Shown: one piece after another, positions 34,123-42,365 of the stretch
Numbering within the stretch: the first letter of the stretch is position 1
How the letters are laid out: every line of letters starts with the position of its first letter
Assembly: GCA_900104375.1 (NCBI GenBank)
Contig: LT629302.1
Location: forward strand, 2,138,001-2,202,000
Direction: 5' to 3'
From: Flavobacteriaceae bacterium MAR_2010_188
GTDB taxonomy: Bacteria > Bacteroidota > Bacteroidia > Flavobacteriales > Flavobacteriaceae
Length of the DNA stretch: 64,000 nt
Made by a program: the position numbers and the translations under genes
The notes under the pieces: generated by a model
Told to the model about the DNA's origin: nothing
Seen by the model: only the letters and a program-made list of their open reading frames with translations
Databases searched by the model: none

Positions 34123-34296
34123 TTAATAAGTAAAAATAAATTTCTTTAATCCAAGGACTATAAAAGCAAGAAAGTTAAATTCTTTCCAGCTTGTTAACTT
34201 GATGTTGAAGCGGTTGAGGACCTAGTGAAAACTATCCGTCCAGGCATTGGCGTGTTCAACGTAATTCTTTATTTTCGATTCAATATTTTTTATTCA
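34123..34296 (-). pseudogene. Transposase C-terminal remnant (IS5-like?)
   Basis: On the minus strand the frame reads IESKIKNYVEHANAWTDSFH, a stop, then VLNRFNIKLTSWKEFNF and LAFIVLGLKKFIFTY, ending at 34123. The VEHANAW-DSF...RF...W...F-AF pattern is the C-terminal end of IS4/IS5-type DDE transposases. Nothing of the catalytic core remains. It marks a former insertion in this gene-poor stretch. Confidence 0.6.
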
Positions 34297-34600
34297 AAGT
34301 TGGAGACTTAATATAATCACAGAATATATAAAAGTGCGAGTCCATGATTCGCAAAATTGACATATTATTACAAACTCCAAGGCTATTTAAAAGTTTGATC
34401 ATATTATTAAGTTAATATAATGTTTTTTAACCTCATTTTAAATTTGTCAACTTATTGGTTCTCATCATCAAAAGTGTAAAATTCAAAAAAAGGTTTGAAA
34501 AACATTTTTATCTATATCACATGAAATCATCTGCCACGAAAAATAATTGTCATTTCAAAATCGCATAATTCTGTACTTATTCTGTACTAGTTAGAAAAAA

Positions 34601-34634
34601 GAAAGGCTTCACATTTCTGTGAAGCCCTGTCTTT
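34601..34634. terminator. Terminator-like hairpin
   Basis: GGCTTCACA-TTTC-TGTGAAGCC is a 9-bp stem with a four-base loop, followed by CTGTCTTTACT. A-rich sequence precedes it, so it could work in either direction. No gene ends here. Confidence 0.5.
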
Positions 34635-34637
34635 ACT

Positions 34638-34799
34638 AGTAGCGGGAACCCAACACTTTGTTACGACGGGCAGGCTGGAGTCATTCCGCTAACAAAAGCG
34701 GAATGGGCCAAAAGGGGTAGCTTTACAACGAAAACCAGCCGATTCTCGGCTGTTGTTTTTTATGCTCTCGAAGCTCAAGCGAGCTTGACTTCGGAGCAT
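34638..34799. repeat. Duplicated hairpin block, copy 1
   Basis: It starts GTAGCGGGAACCCAACAC, contains ACGACGGGCAGGCTGGAGTC, then TTCCGCTAACAAAAGCGGAA (stem), CTTTACAACGAAAACCAGCC, a terminator-like stem CAGCCGA-TTC-TCGGCTG plus T-run, and a long imperfect palindrome ATGCTCTCGAAGCTC...CTTCGGAGCAT. The same order recurs at 34927-35084. The first 13 bases also match the 3' end of the nearby tRNA gene. Confidence 0.7.
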
Positions 34800-34848
34800 C
34801 AACTCCTTATTGAGGGAAATTTAAGAACGATTTAATGACCCTCCTACA

Positions 34849-34926
34849 CCTTGTTCCGGCGGGCAGGCTGGATTCATTCCGCTCACAAAAGCGGAATGGG
34901 CCAAAGGGGGTGGCTTTACAACGAAA
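34849..34926. repeat. Repeat D unit, intermediate copy
   Basis: CCTCCTACACCTTGTTCC, GGCGGGCAGGCTGGATTCATT, and CCGCTCACAAAAGCGG-type hairpin, then GGGTGGCTTTACAACGAAAA. It lies between the two larger copies and lacks their final terminator-like and palindromic parts. Confidence 0.6.
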
Positions 34927-35084
34927 ACCCTCCTACACGTTGTTCCGACGGGCAGGCTGGAGTCATTCCGCTCGCGAAGCGGAGCGGAATGGGCCAAAGG
35001 GGGAGCTTTACAACGAAAACCAGCCGATTCTCGGCTGTTATTTTTTATGCCCTCGAAGCTCAAGCGAGCTTGACTTCGGAGCAT
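34927..35084. repeat. Duplicated hairpin block, copy 2
   Basis: It matches copy 1 from CGACGGGCAGGCTGGAGTCA through the terminator-like stem CAGCCGATTCTCGGCTG to the final GAGCTTGACTTCGGAGCAT, with few changes. The inner hairpin is CGCTCGCGAAGCGGAGCG here. Open frames on either strand through this block are side effects of the repeats. Confidence 0.7.
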
Positions 35085-35115
35085 AAAAAAAACCAGAAGC
35101 AATGCTCCTGGTTTT
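35083..35115 (-). terminator. Terminator of the initiator tRNA gene
   Basis: On the minus strand AAAACCAG...CTGGTTTT forms a stem right after the tRNA 3' end and is followed by a T-run (complement of the A-run at 35084-35092). Confidence 0.7.
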
Positions 35116-35120
35116 CGTTG

Positions 35121-35193
<73 letters not shown>

Positions 35194-35310
35194 ATGTATT
35201 CCCTAAACATTGAACCCAGCTTTAAACTTTCGGCTCATAATACCGACTCAACCAATTTAGGACTGCAAATATAAGACAGTTTTTTAGATTTCAAAAGGAT
35301 ATTAAAAAAT

Positions 35311-35344
35311 AACTCCCGACGAAATTTAAATTTCATCGGGAGTT
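35311..35344. terminator. Bidirectional terminator
   Basis: AACTCCCGACGAAATTT and AAATTTCATCGGGAGTT form a long stem with A- and T-rich flanks. It lies 36 bases past the stop of the leucine-rich-repeat gene (minus strand). Confidence 0.8.
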
Positions 35345-35379
35345 ACACACTAAAACTATTTTGAATTATTTATAATGTC

Positions 35380-36297
35380 CTAATTATCATCATCTTCCTC
35401 AGCATCTAAGGTCGCTAGAGCCGAGCGAGGATTGGAATTATTAACGTCTAATGTTTCTACATTTGGCAACAATTGCTTTAATGACGCTAAGTCTCCACTA
35501 AATCCGTTGTTCCCCAACTGAAGGATTTTTAGATTTTTTAAATTTGCCAATTGGTTTGGAAGATCACCGTAGAATGCATTATTGGCCAAGACCAATTCCT
35601 TTAAACTTTCCAATCCACCGATTGCAGGCGGCAACATACCAACCATCTGATTGTCAAAAACGCTAAGCACTTCTAGATTCTTTAATTGAGAAATCTCATT
35701 AAATATTTTTCCGGTTATTCCATTACTACTTACAAGTAGTTCTTTTAATTCTGTAAGGTTAGATAAGGTTGTTGGCAACTCGCCCGTTATATTATTATTA
35801 TATAGTTCTAATTTTTCGAGTTTGGAAAGTTTACCAATCGATTTAGGTATTTCACCCTTTAAATTGTTCATAAACAACTGTAGAGTCACTAGTGATTCTA
35901 AGCTTCCTATTTCATTTGGAATCTCTCCATCTAATTGGTTGAATGCAACATTGATGCTTTCAACAGATTTAAGATTCTTGATACTTTTTGGTAAGGTTCC
36001 GGTAATCTGATTTCTGAAAAGATTTATTACCTTAAGATGGGTTAATTTACCCAGTTCTTCAGGTAATTCCCCAGTTAAATTATTAAACGGAAGAGATAAT
36101 TCTACCACGTTACCATCTACGGTCGTAACTCCGTACCAGGTACTTACATCAGCATTTAAATCCCAAGAACGAGTCCAAGAATCTCCGTTGGTAGAATTGT
36201 AAAATGCGACTAGCGCGTCTTTATCGTTTTTGGTAATTGCTCCGAAAGAGAGAAGCGAAACTAAGCAAACAAGCAGAGTGATTTTTATAGTTTTCAT
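35380..36297 (-). CDS. Secreted leucine-rich-repeat protein
   Basis: From ATG 36297 the 305-residue protein has a signal peptide (MKTIKITLLVCLVSLLSFGA). The N-cap block is DKDALVAFYNSTNGDSWTRS, then about seven plant-type LRRs of 23-24 residues (pattern LxxLxLxxNxLTGxIPxxIGxL). The tail is acidic (LDAEEDDDN). An upstream ATG at 36336 would only add 13 residues before the signal. LRR proteins of this type are surface or periplasmic binding proteins. No C-terminal T9SS domain is visible. Monocistronic, with its own terminator. Confidence 0.88.
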   Translation of the reverse strand: MKTIKITLLVCLVSLLSFGAITKNDKDALVAFYNSTNGDSWTRSWDLNADVSTWYGVTTVDGNVVELSLPFNNLTGELPEELGKLTHLKVINLFRNQITGTLPKSIKNLKSVESINVAFNQLDGEIPNEIGSLESLVTLQLFMNNLKGEIPKSIGKLSKLEKLELYNNNITGELPTTLSNLTELKELLVSSNGITGKIFNEISQLKNLEVLSVFDNQMVGMLPPAIGGLESLKELVLANNAFYGDLPNQLANLKNLKILQLGNNGFSGDLASLKQLLPNVETLDVNNSNPRSALATLDAEEDDDN

Positions 36298-36440
36298 TAT
36301 AGTTAGATTTGGTGCGAGGGAGCATAGTTGTAGCACGAATTTAAAGTAATATCGTTAAAAAACAAATATTATTCGACGAACGGTAAGCTTGAGGAAGATT
36401 TAAATTATTATATAACTGATAATCAGTTGTTTAAATATTA

Positions 36441-36623
36441 CTACTGCTCTAAGCTTTTTGCTTCAAATTGAACTATTTCAGCATCTTGTATAAGTAGTTG
36501 TACCTCAATGGGGTTACAACAGGTTTCACAATCTTCTATATATTTTTGAGAATTTTGGGATAGATCGATCAACATGGAAATCTCTTCCCAGCAGTATGGA
36601 CATTGAAAAAAATATTCTTCCAT
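36441..36623 (-). CDS. CPXCG motif-containing small zinc-ribbon protein
   Basis: The 60-residue protein has two metal-binding pairs: CPYCWEEIS and CETCCNPIEV, starting MEEYFFQCPYC. This is the small CPXCG-type zinc ribbon common in proteobacteria and Bacteroidota. The stop of the TolC gene upstream is immediately adjacent to its start, so it is the last gene of the efflux operon. Function unknown. Confidence 0.82.
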   Translation of the reverse strand: MEEYFFQCPYCWEEISMLIDLSQNSQKYIEDCETCCNPIEVQLLIQDAEIVQFEAKSLEQ

Positions 36624-37949
36624 TTAGTTTGAAGCAAAGTCAATGTTGAGAAGATCACCGCTAAGTTGAAGGATTCTCAACTCCGCTAATTTTGCGTCGT
36701 ATTTTGCCTGGTTTCTACTAAGTTCTGCTGAAATTAAATTTAATTGTGCTTGTCTAAATTCGATAGAAGTAACCTGACCTAATTTGAATTTCTCTTCGGT
36801 CCTTTCAAAATTAGCGGTCGCAGTTATGATGTTATCTGCTTGAACCTGATAGATTGTGAGCTTGTTAATATAATCGTCCCAGGCGTTGTAAAAATCCCGT
36901 TCAATACTAATCAGCAATTCCTCTTTTATTAATTCCTGACTCTCTAGATTGATTTTTGCATTGTTCACCCTGGTAATTGTTGTCCCGCTATCAAATATGT
37001 CCCAGCTTAAATTTAATCCGCCAGATAAACCAGAGTTGGTTGAAACCGCTAAGAACGATGCTGCATTATTATTGTTCTTGCTATAACCATAACTCCCAAA
37101 CAAACCAATAGTTGGGAAAAAATTTCCTCGGGTGGCCTTTATATTGAATTCGTTGATCAATATATTTTTTTCTACCTGTTGCAATAAAACGTTGCTCGAT
37201 TTTACTTTGTTTAAAAGTGCGTCTCTTTCTCCCTTTAAGATGAAATTTACTAGCGTATCTACCTTAAAATTCGGCTCTAGCACATTACCCAAGACAAAAT
37301 TTAGATCTCTCTTTGTGTTACCAAGCTGCTGCTTGGAATTAATTAGGTTTATGCTATCATTATTTATGTCGACCTGAGCGTTTAAAACGGCTAGCTTGGT
37401 TACCTGACCATAATCAAATTGGTACTGTGATCTAGTAATTCGGTCTTTGGAAATAGCCAAAGCTTGTTCAAACGACGTCACATTTTCTGAAAGTTCAGCG
37501 ACATTGTAATAGATGGTAAAGAGATTATAGATAGTGTTTTCAATCGTTTCTCGTGCCTCTAGCTCAGATAGATCATATAGTTCTTTAAGCCGCTTGTAAT
37601 TATACAATCTCCCTAATCCATCAAAAAGAGTATAGTTTAACGTTACCCCAGCATTGAGACGATTACTTTTTGCACCTTCTAAGATTCTAACCGTACCATC
37701 GGAAAATTCTGCTTCGGTATTGTCGCGGTTGTAGGTTGTGCCAGCATTAGCAGTTAGGCTAGGTAAATAACCTGAATTTAAAAGACCAGCATTATTCTCT
37801 GCTATTTCAACATCGTTATAGGTGATTTTTATTCCGTAATTATTTTCTAAGGCAAGTCGAAAAGCCTCTTCGGGCTCCAAAATATTCTGGGAAAAACTGT
37901 TTCCGGCAATAAATAAAACCACCAAAAAAAGGATTTTGTTAATGTGCAT
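36624..37949 (-). CDS. TolC family outer membrane efflux protein
   Basis: The 441-residue protein starts at 37949 (MHINKILFLVVLFIAGNSFS, signal peptide). It has the two-fold TolC repeat: PEEAFRLALENNYGIKITYN at the start, YDLSELEARETIENTIYNLF in the first coiled-coil, and LGQVTSIEFRQAQLNLISAE in the second. It forms the outer membrane channel of the tripartite pump with the RND transporter and the periplasmic adaptor upstream. The start overlaps the transporter stop by 11 bases, so translation is coupled. The substrate range is unknown. Confidence 0.9.
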   Translation of the reverse strand: MHINKILFLVVLFIAGNSFSQNILEPEEAFRLALENNYGIKITYNDVEIAENNAGLLNSGYLPSLTANAGTTYNRDNTEAEFSDGTVRILEGAKSNRLNAGVTLNYTLFDGLGRLYNYKRLKELYDLSELEARETIENTIYNLFTIYYNVAELSENVTSFEQALAISKDRITRSQYQFDYGQVTKLAVLNAQVDINNDSINLINSKQQLGNTKRDLNFVLGNVLEPNFKVDTLVNFILKGERDALLNKVKSSNVLLQQVEKNILINEFNIKATRGNFFPTIGLFGSYGYSKNNNNAASFLAVSTNSGLSGGLNLSWDIFDSGTTITRVNNAKINLESQELIKEELLISIERDFYNAWDDYINKLTIYQVQADNIITATANFERTEEKFKLGQVTSIEFRQAQLNLISAELSRNQAKYDAKLAELRILQLSGDLLNIDFASN

Positions 37950-40900
37950 GCTCAACTTTTTGTTCTTTTACAGCTCTTTCTAATTCTCTTTTCTCGACCA
38001 TATTACCTGTTATTAACCATTTGGTATTTTTCTTAGCGCTGTTGGTTACAGATAAGAGAAGTGGTAAGATTATTAAGGTCAACACGGTTGCGATACCGAT
38101 TCCGTATGCGATGGAGATTGCCATCGGTTTTAAAAATTGGGCTCCCCTACTTTTTTCTAAAAGAAGTGGTGCAATCCCGGCCACCGTTGTAAGTGAGGTA
38201 AGGAATATAGCCCTAAACCTTACCCTACCAGCTTCAAATAGGGCTTCATCAAAATCCATTCCTGAGACTAGGAAAGAATTAAACTTCCCTATAAGGACCA
38301 GTCCATCGTTTACCATAATTCCGATTAACGCTATAATCCCTAAAGCCGATAATATATTGATTGGGAAATCATGTATCCAATGTCCCCAAGCAACTGCGAT
38401 AAAACTAAATGGTATCATTAAGATTAATAGGAACGGCTGGCTATAACTTCTAAAGGTGAAGGCAATTACCACATAAATCAAAAATATAACTATTGGCACC
38501 GTGGTACCAGCAGACCGGCTTAACTTATTGGCTTCCCGGTTCTGTCCTTCATATGAAGCGCTTACACTCGGATATTTTGAAAGGATATTGGGCATTATGT
38601 TATTCCTAACGTCTAATAATATTTCGGTGGCGGTACTTTTTGGGTCTTTTAAATCGGCATTAACTTGAATTTCTCTCTGCCCATCTAAATGTCTAATGCT
38701 TTCTTCTCCTCTTTCAATTGTATAATTAGCAATTTCACCAAACGGAACCCTATCTCCGCTCGGGGTAATGATACGCATATCATCTAAATCATTAATAGAT
38801 TCTCGATTCAACCTATCGTATCTCACCCATACCCTAATTTCATCTTGACCTCTTTGAAAACGCTGTGCCTGCAGTCCAAAGAATCCCGCCCTAATCTGGT
38901 TCATCACACTTCGGAGATTTAAGCCAAGGGCATAAGCCGCTTCGTTTAATTCGATATTTATTTCCTTAATACCTTCTGGGTCGGTATCCGTCACATCTGC
39001 CAATAAGGAATTATTGGTCAAGGCCTCCTTTAACTCGTTTTTTGCTTCTTTTAATTCTTCGGTATTATTTCCTAAGAGTGAAATTGAAACTGGACTACCT
39101 CCAAAGTTCCCGCCAGAACCAAAGGTTAAAAGCTCCACCCCATAAACATCGCCAACTTCTTCTCTAATAGAAGCAGTTACATCTGGTGAAGCGAAATCCC
39201 GCTCTTCACCCGGAAGCAAATTTACCCTTAGACTCGCTTTGTTATTTCCGGGACCAACCCGTTTTATGATATTTTGAACAACTTGTTTATTACCAGATTG
39301 CCTTTTTGTATAATCTTCGTTTACCTTCCAAGATGCAGCTTCTACCAATGAAATAATAGAATCGGTAATCTTTGGGTTGGTTCCTTCTGGCATTAAAAGG
39401 TCTATACTAACGGTATCACTATCTACCCGTGGGAAAAACGCACCCTTAATAACCCCTCCCATAAAGGCTCCAATAGTTAGAATAAATAGTGCCAATAAAA
39501 TTGCGAATGTGATAAAACGCTGTCTTAATGCGAATCTCAGAACCGGGCTGTAAAGGTTATCCCTTAGATAATTCATGATTTTATCACCATAAACATTGAT
39601 GACCCTCATCTTCATAAAGAATTTCGCAAGACCTTTCTTTTTGGCCATTTCCTCTGGTGATTCTTTTACTAGAGCCTTGGAGTGAGCTATATGTGCCGGT
39701 AAAATAATTAGCGCTTCGATTAGCGAAACCAATAAGGTTAGAATAACAATTACAGACACTTCACTAAAAAACTCTCCTATACGACCTTCCAAAAATAAAA
39801 AGGTTGAAAAAGCCAACACTGTAGTTATAATCGCTGACAAAATTGGAGGAAGCACTTCCATGGTGCCATCTACGGCAGCTTGTACCCGCGGTTTGCCCAT
39901 TTCATAATGCTGATAGATGTTTTCGGAAATTACAATACCATCATCTACCAAAATCCCGATAACAATGATCATCCCAAATAAGGACAAAATATTTATGGTT
40001 ACACTAAATTGCGCGGCAAAGATGAACATTCCCATAAAGGCAACCGGCAAGCCTAATGCTACCCAAAAGGCCAATCTTGTATTTAGGAATAAAGAAAGAA
40101 AAACAAGAACTAGGATAATTCCAACTGCTCCATTTTCTAGCAAGAGTTGTGTACGCTCTTTAAGACGAATAGATTGATCGTTGATGATATCTATTTTAAC
40201 TCCCGTATATTTTTTGTTGAATTCTACAACATATTCATTTACCTTTTCTGCGGTGGAAAGTAAATCTTCGCTGTTGGTATTCGTAATACCTACGTTTACT
40301 GAAATATTTCCGTTAAAGTAAGTAGCATTTGGTGTTTCAGAAAACCTATCTCTAACTGTTGCCACGTCTTGAAGTCTTACTACGGTACCGTCAGAATTTG
40401 CTCTTACTGCAAGGCTGTTCAGTTCATTCCCGTAGTAGGAACGGTTGTTTGCTCGAATTAGATAATCTTCGGCGTCCGTTTTAATATTACCACCTGTTGA
40501 CAAAATATTGGCTTCGGATACAGCTGCTGCAACTTCGGTAAAAGTTAGGTTATAGGCTAACAGATCACTTTCCCTTACTGCAATTTCAATCTCTTCATCT
40601 GGATAACCGTTAACTTGAATCTGGGAAATTCCTTCCATTGCCCGTAAATCGTTTTCGACGTCGCGGCCAATCTTTTTTAAAGTCCCTAATTCTATATTAT
40701 CGCCACTGATAGCAAAGTCTATCGTTTCCCTAATCTGCTCGCTTTTAGCCACCACAAGTGGTTCCATCCCTCCCGGAAAGTTAGAAACACGGTCTACCGC
40801 ATTCTTTACCTCTGCGACCATATCATTAATATCCTGGCCACTTTCAATTTCTACGGTAATGCTCCCACCATTTTCACGGGAAGTTGACGTTACCCTTTCA

Positions 40901-41133
40901 ACCCCGATCAAACCTTTTAAATTATCTTCAATCTTAAGTACAATACCTTCCTCAATCTCTTGAGGAGCAGCGCCTGGATAGGCAATATTTATATTTATTA
41001 TTTGCGATTCCTGTAAAGGGAAGAATGAGGATTTAAGCTGAATCATCCCCAAGAAGCCAAAGATCAAGAAAGCGATAAGAACTACATTAACTGCAACTTC
41101 GTAACGTATAAAGTATTCAATTACTTTTCTCAT
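37939..41133 (-). CDS. RND family efflux transporter (AcrB-like)
   Basis: The 1064-residue protein has the RND layout: TM1 near residues 12-31, a large periplasmic part, TM2-6 (about 340-520), TM7 near 550, a second periplasmic part and TM8-12 (about 870-1045). The proton-relay acidic pair is in GILVDDGIVISENIY near residue 407. Motifs of hydrophobe/amphiphile pumps are present (IAYPGAAPQEIEE, LPAHIAHSK). It is an inner-membrane antiporter working with the adaptor and TolC genes on either side (2-base gap before, overlap after). Confidence 0.92.
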   Translation of the reverse strand: MRKVIEYFIRYEVAVNVVLIAFLIFGFLGMIQLKSSFFPLQESQIININIAYPGAAPQEIEEGIVLKIEDNLKGLIGVERVTSTSRENGGSITVEIESGQDINDMVAEVKNAVDRVSNFPGGMEPLVVAKSEQIRETIDFAISGDNIELGTLKKIGRDVENDLRAMEGISQIQVNGYPDEEIEIAVRESDLLAYNLTFTEVAAAVSEANILSTGGNIKTDAEDYLIRANNRSYYGNELNSLAVRANSDGTVVRLQDVATVRDRFSETPNATYFNGNISVNVGITNTNSEDLLSTAEKVNEYVVEFNKKYTGVKIDIINDQSIRLKERTQLLLENGAVGIILVLVFLSLFLNTRLAFWVALGLPVAFMGMFIFAAQFSVTINILSLFGMIIVIGILVDDGIVISENIYQHYEMGKPRVQAAVDGTMEVLPPILSAIITTVLAFSTFLFLEGRIGEFFSEVSVIVILTLLVSLIEALIILPAHIAHSKALVKESPEEMAKKKGLAKFFMKMRVINVYGDKIMNYLRDNLYSPVLRFALRQRFITFAILLALFILTIGAFMGGVIKGAFFPRVDSDTVSIDLLMPEGTNPKITDSIISLVEAASWKVNEDYTKRQSGNKQVVQNIIKRVGPGNNKASLRVNLLPGEERDFASPDVTASIREEVGDVYGVELLTFGSGGNFGGSPVSISLLGNNTEELKEAKNELKEALTNNSLLADVTDTDPEGIKEINIELNEAAYALGLNLRSVMNQIRAGFFGLQAQRFQRGQDEIRVWVRYDRLNRESINDLDDMRIITPSGDRVPFGEIANYTIERGEESIRHLDGQREIQVNADLKDPKSTATEILLDVRNNIMPNILSKYPSVSASYEGQNREANKLSRSAGTTVPIVIFLIYVVIAFTFRSYSQPFLLILMIPFSFIAVAWGHWIHDFPINILSALGIIALIGIMVNDGLVLIGKFNSFLVSGMDFDEALFEAGRVRFRAIFLTSLTTVAGIAPLLLEKSRGAQFLKPMAISIAYGIGIATVLTLIILPLLLSVTNSAKKNTKWLITGNMVEKRELERAVKEQKVEHAH

Positions 41134-41134
41134 T

Positions 41135-42283
41135 TTAATCTGCTGGTGAGTTAGCTTTTAGTGAATCACTAGCCGACTCTTGCTGAACTTTAACTAGCAT
41201 TCCCGGATATGCACCGCCCAAGGGCCTAGAAAGAATCTGTGTTCCATCTGGCACTCCTTTAATTACAACATCTGTCGCAGAAAAATAAACTGGATTAACC
41301 TTCATGATTTCTAGAATACTATCCTTTAAATAATAAATCTCTGATTCATCTACCAACAACTTTCTTGAAATCTTTATTGCATTAGGCTCGTCCCTAGCAG
41401 CTAATTGCGCCTCTAGGTACATTCCCTCTTTTAAATTGTCGCTTTCTACTTCAACAAAAACCTTAATAGTTTGGGTGGCCTGATCTATACGACCGTTTAT
41501 CCTCGTAACCTTTCCGGTATATTCTTCTTTTCCACCAAGAGACTTAAGCTCTACCGTTTCACCTATCTGCAGCAGATCACTAAAAGTCTTTCCTATTGCC
41601 AACTCAAGTTCAAAAACTGAAGTATCTATAAATTCGCCCAGCTTTTGCCCAGATCTAACCAAAGTGCCTTTAGTGACTAAGGACTCGGTTAAAATTCCGT
41701 CGAATGGTGCCCTGATAGCATATTTTGAAAGACGCTGTTCTAGGTTTTTTACATTATAATAAGATGAAAGTATTCCACGACCAGAAATAAAATAGTTAAC
41801 TTTTTCGTTGGAAATCTCGGGCAGCTCTGGCGTAGAATTATCCATGTTGAAACTCGTGATGTACTGTTGCCATGCCGGAAAAGCTTCAGGATAATCTAAA
41901 CGCAAATCTGGCATTATAGAAGTGATGATGTTGTAAAGCTCACTTTTTGCCGCTTGCACTGAGGCATAATATTCAGAAGCGTTAATCCTAATTAAGGTTT
42001 CGCCACGTTTAAATTCTTGACCGGCCTTAAAGTCATGAGCGCTATTATCAAAAACTCCCTGTACTTCGGAATATAGTTCTAGTCTGTTTTTTGCGGTAAG
42101 ATTTCCGTTTGCAGGAATATTGATAGGTACGGTTGAATTCTTTGCAATTTCCGTGTAGACTGTCTTAACTACTTTCTCAACTTTTGGGACTGGTTTATTG
42201 CTGCTTTTATAGATGAAATACCCACCAATTGCTGCCCCAAGTATGATAACAACACCGACGACAAATTGTAAAATTTTGTGCAT
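41135..42283 (-). CDS. Periplasmic adaptor (HlyD/MFP family) of RND pump
   Basis: The 382-residue protein has an N-terminal membrane anchor (VVGVVIILGAAIGGYFIY), a lipoyl-like half (LRIN...YYASVQAAKSELYNI) and barrel (RAPFDGILTESLVTKGTLVR, IGKTFSDLLQIGETVELKS). It ends with the membrane-proximal domain. There is no lipobox; the anchor is a helix. It is the first gene of the operon adaptor - transporter - TolC - zinc ribbon. The helical hairpin is interrupted by a non-helical insert (about residues 125-170), a variant. Confidence 0.9.
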   Translation of the reverse strand: MHKILQFVVGVVIILGAAIGGYFIYKSSNKPVPKVEKVVKTVYTEIAKNSTVPINIPANGNLTAKNRLELYSEVQGVFDNSAHDFKAGQEFKRGETLIRINASEYYASVQAAKSELYNIITSIMPDLRLDYPEAFPAWQQYITSFNMDNSTPELPEISNEKVNYFISGRGILSSYYNVKNLEQRLSKYAIRAPFDGILTESLVTKGTLVRSGQKLGEFIDTSVFELELAIGKTFSDLLQIGETVELKSLGGKEEYTGKVTRINGRIDQATQTIKVFVEVESDNLKEGMYLEAQLAARDEPNAIKISRKLLVDESEIYYLKDSILEIMKVNPVYFSATDVVIKGVPDGTQILSRPLGGAYPGMLVKVQQESASDSLKANSPAD

Positions 42284-42365
42284 TAAAGAATCAAATCATG
42301 ATTAGCTTCCGAAAATAAGGTAATTAGCACGGGCTAGCAGTTAAAAAAAACTTAAAAAGCTAGGC

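Noticed and set aside
34638-34760. Possible second tRNA near 34640, from the match GTAGCGGGAAC to the tRNA-Met 3' end
   Set aside because: Only the first 11-13 bases match; no anticodon arm or T arm can be formed.
37132-40177. Plus-strand frames opposite the RND and TolC genes
   Set aside because: They are antisense shadows of long, well-supported genes.
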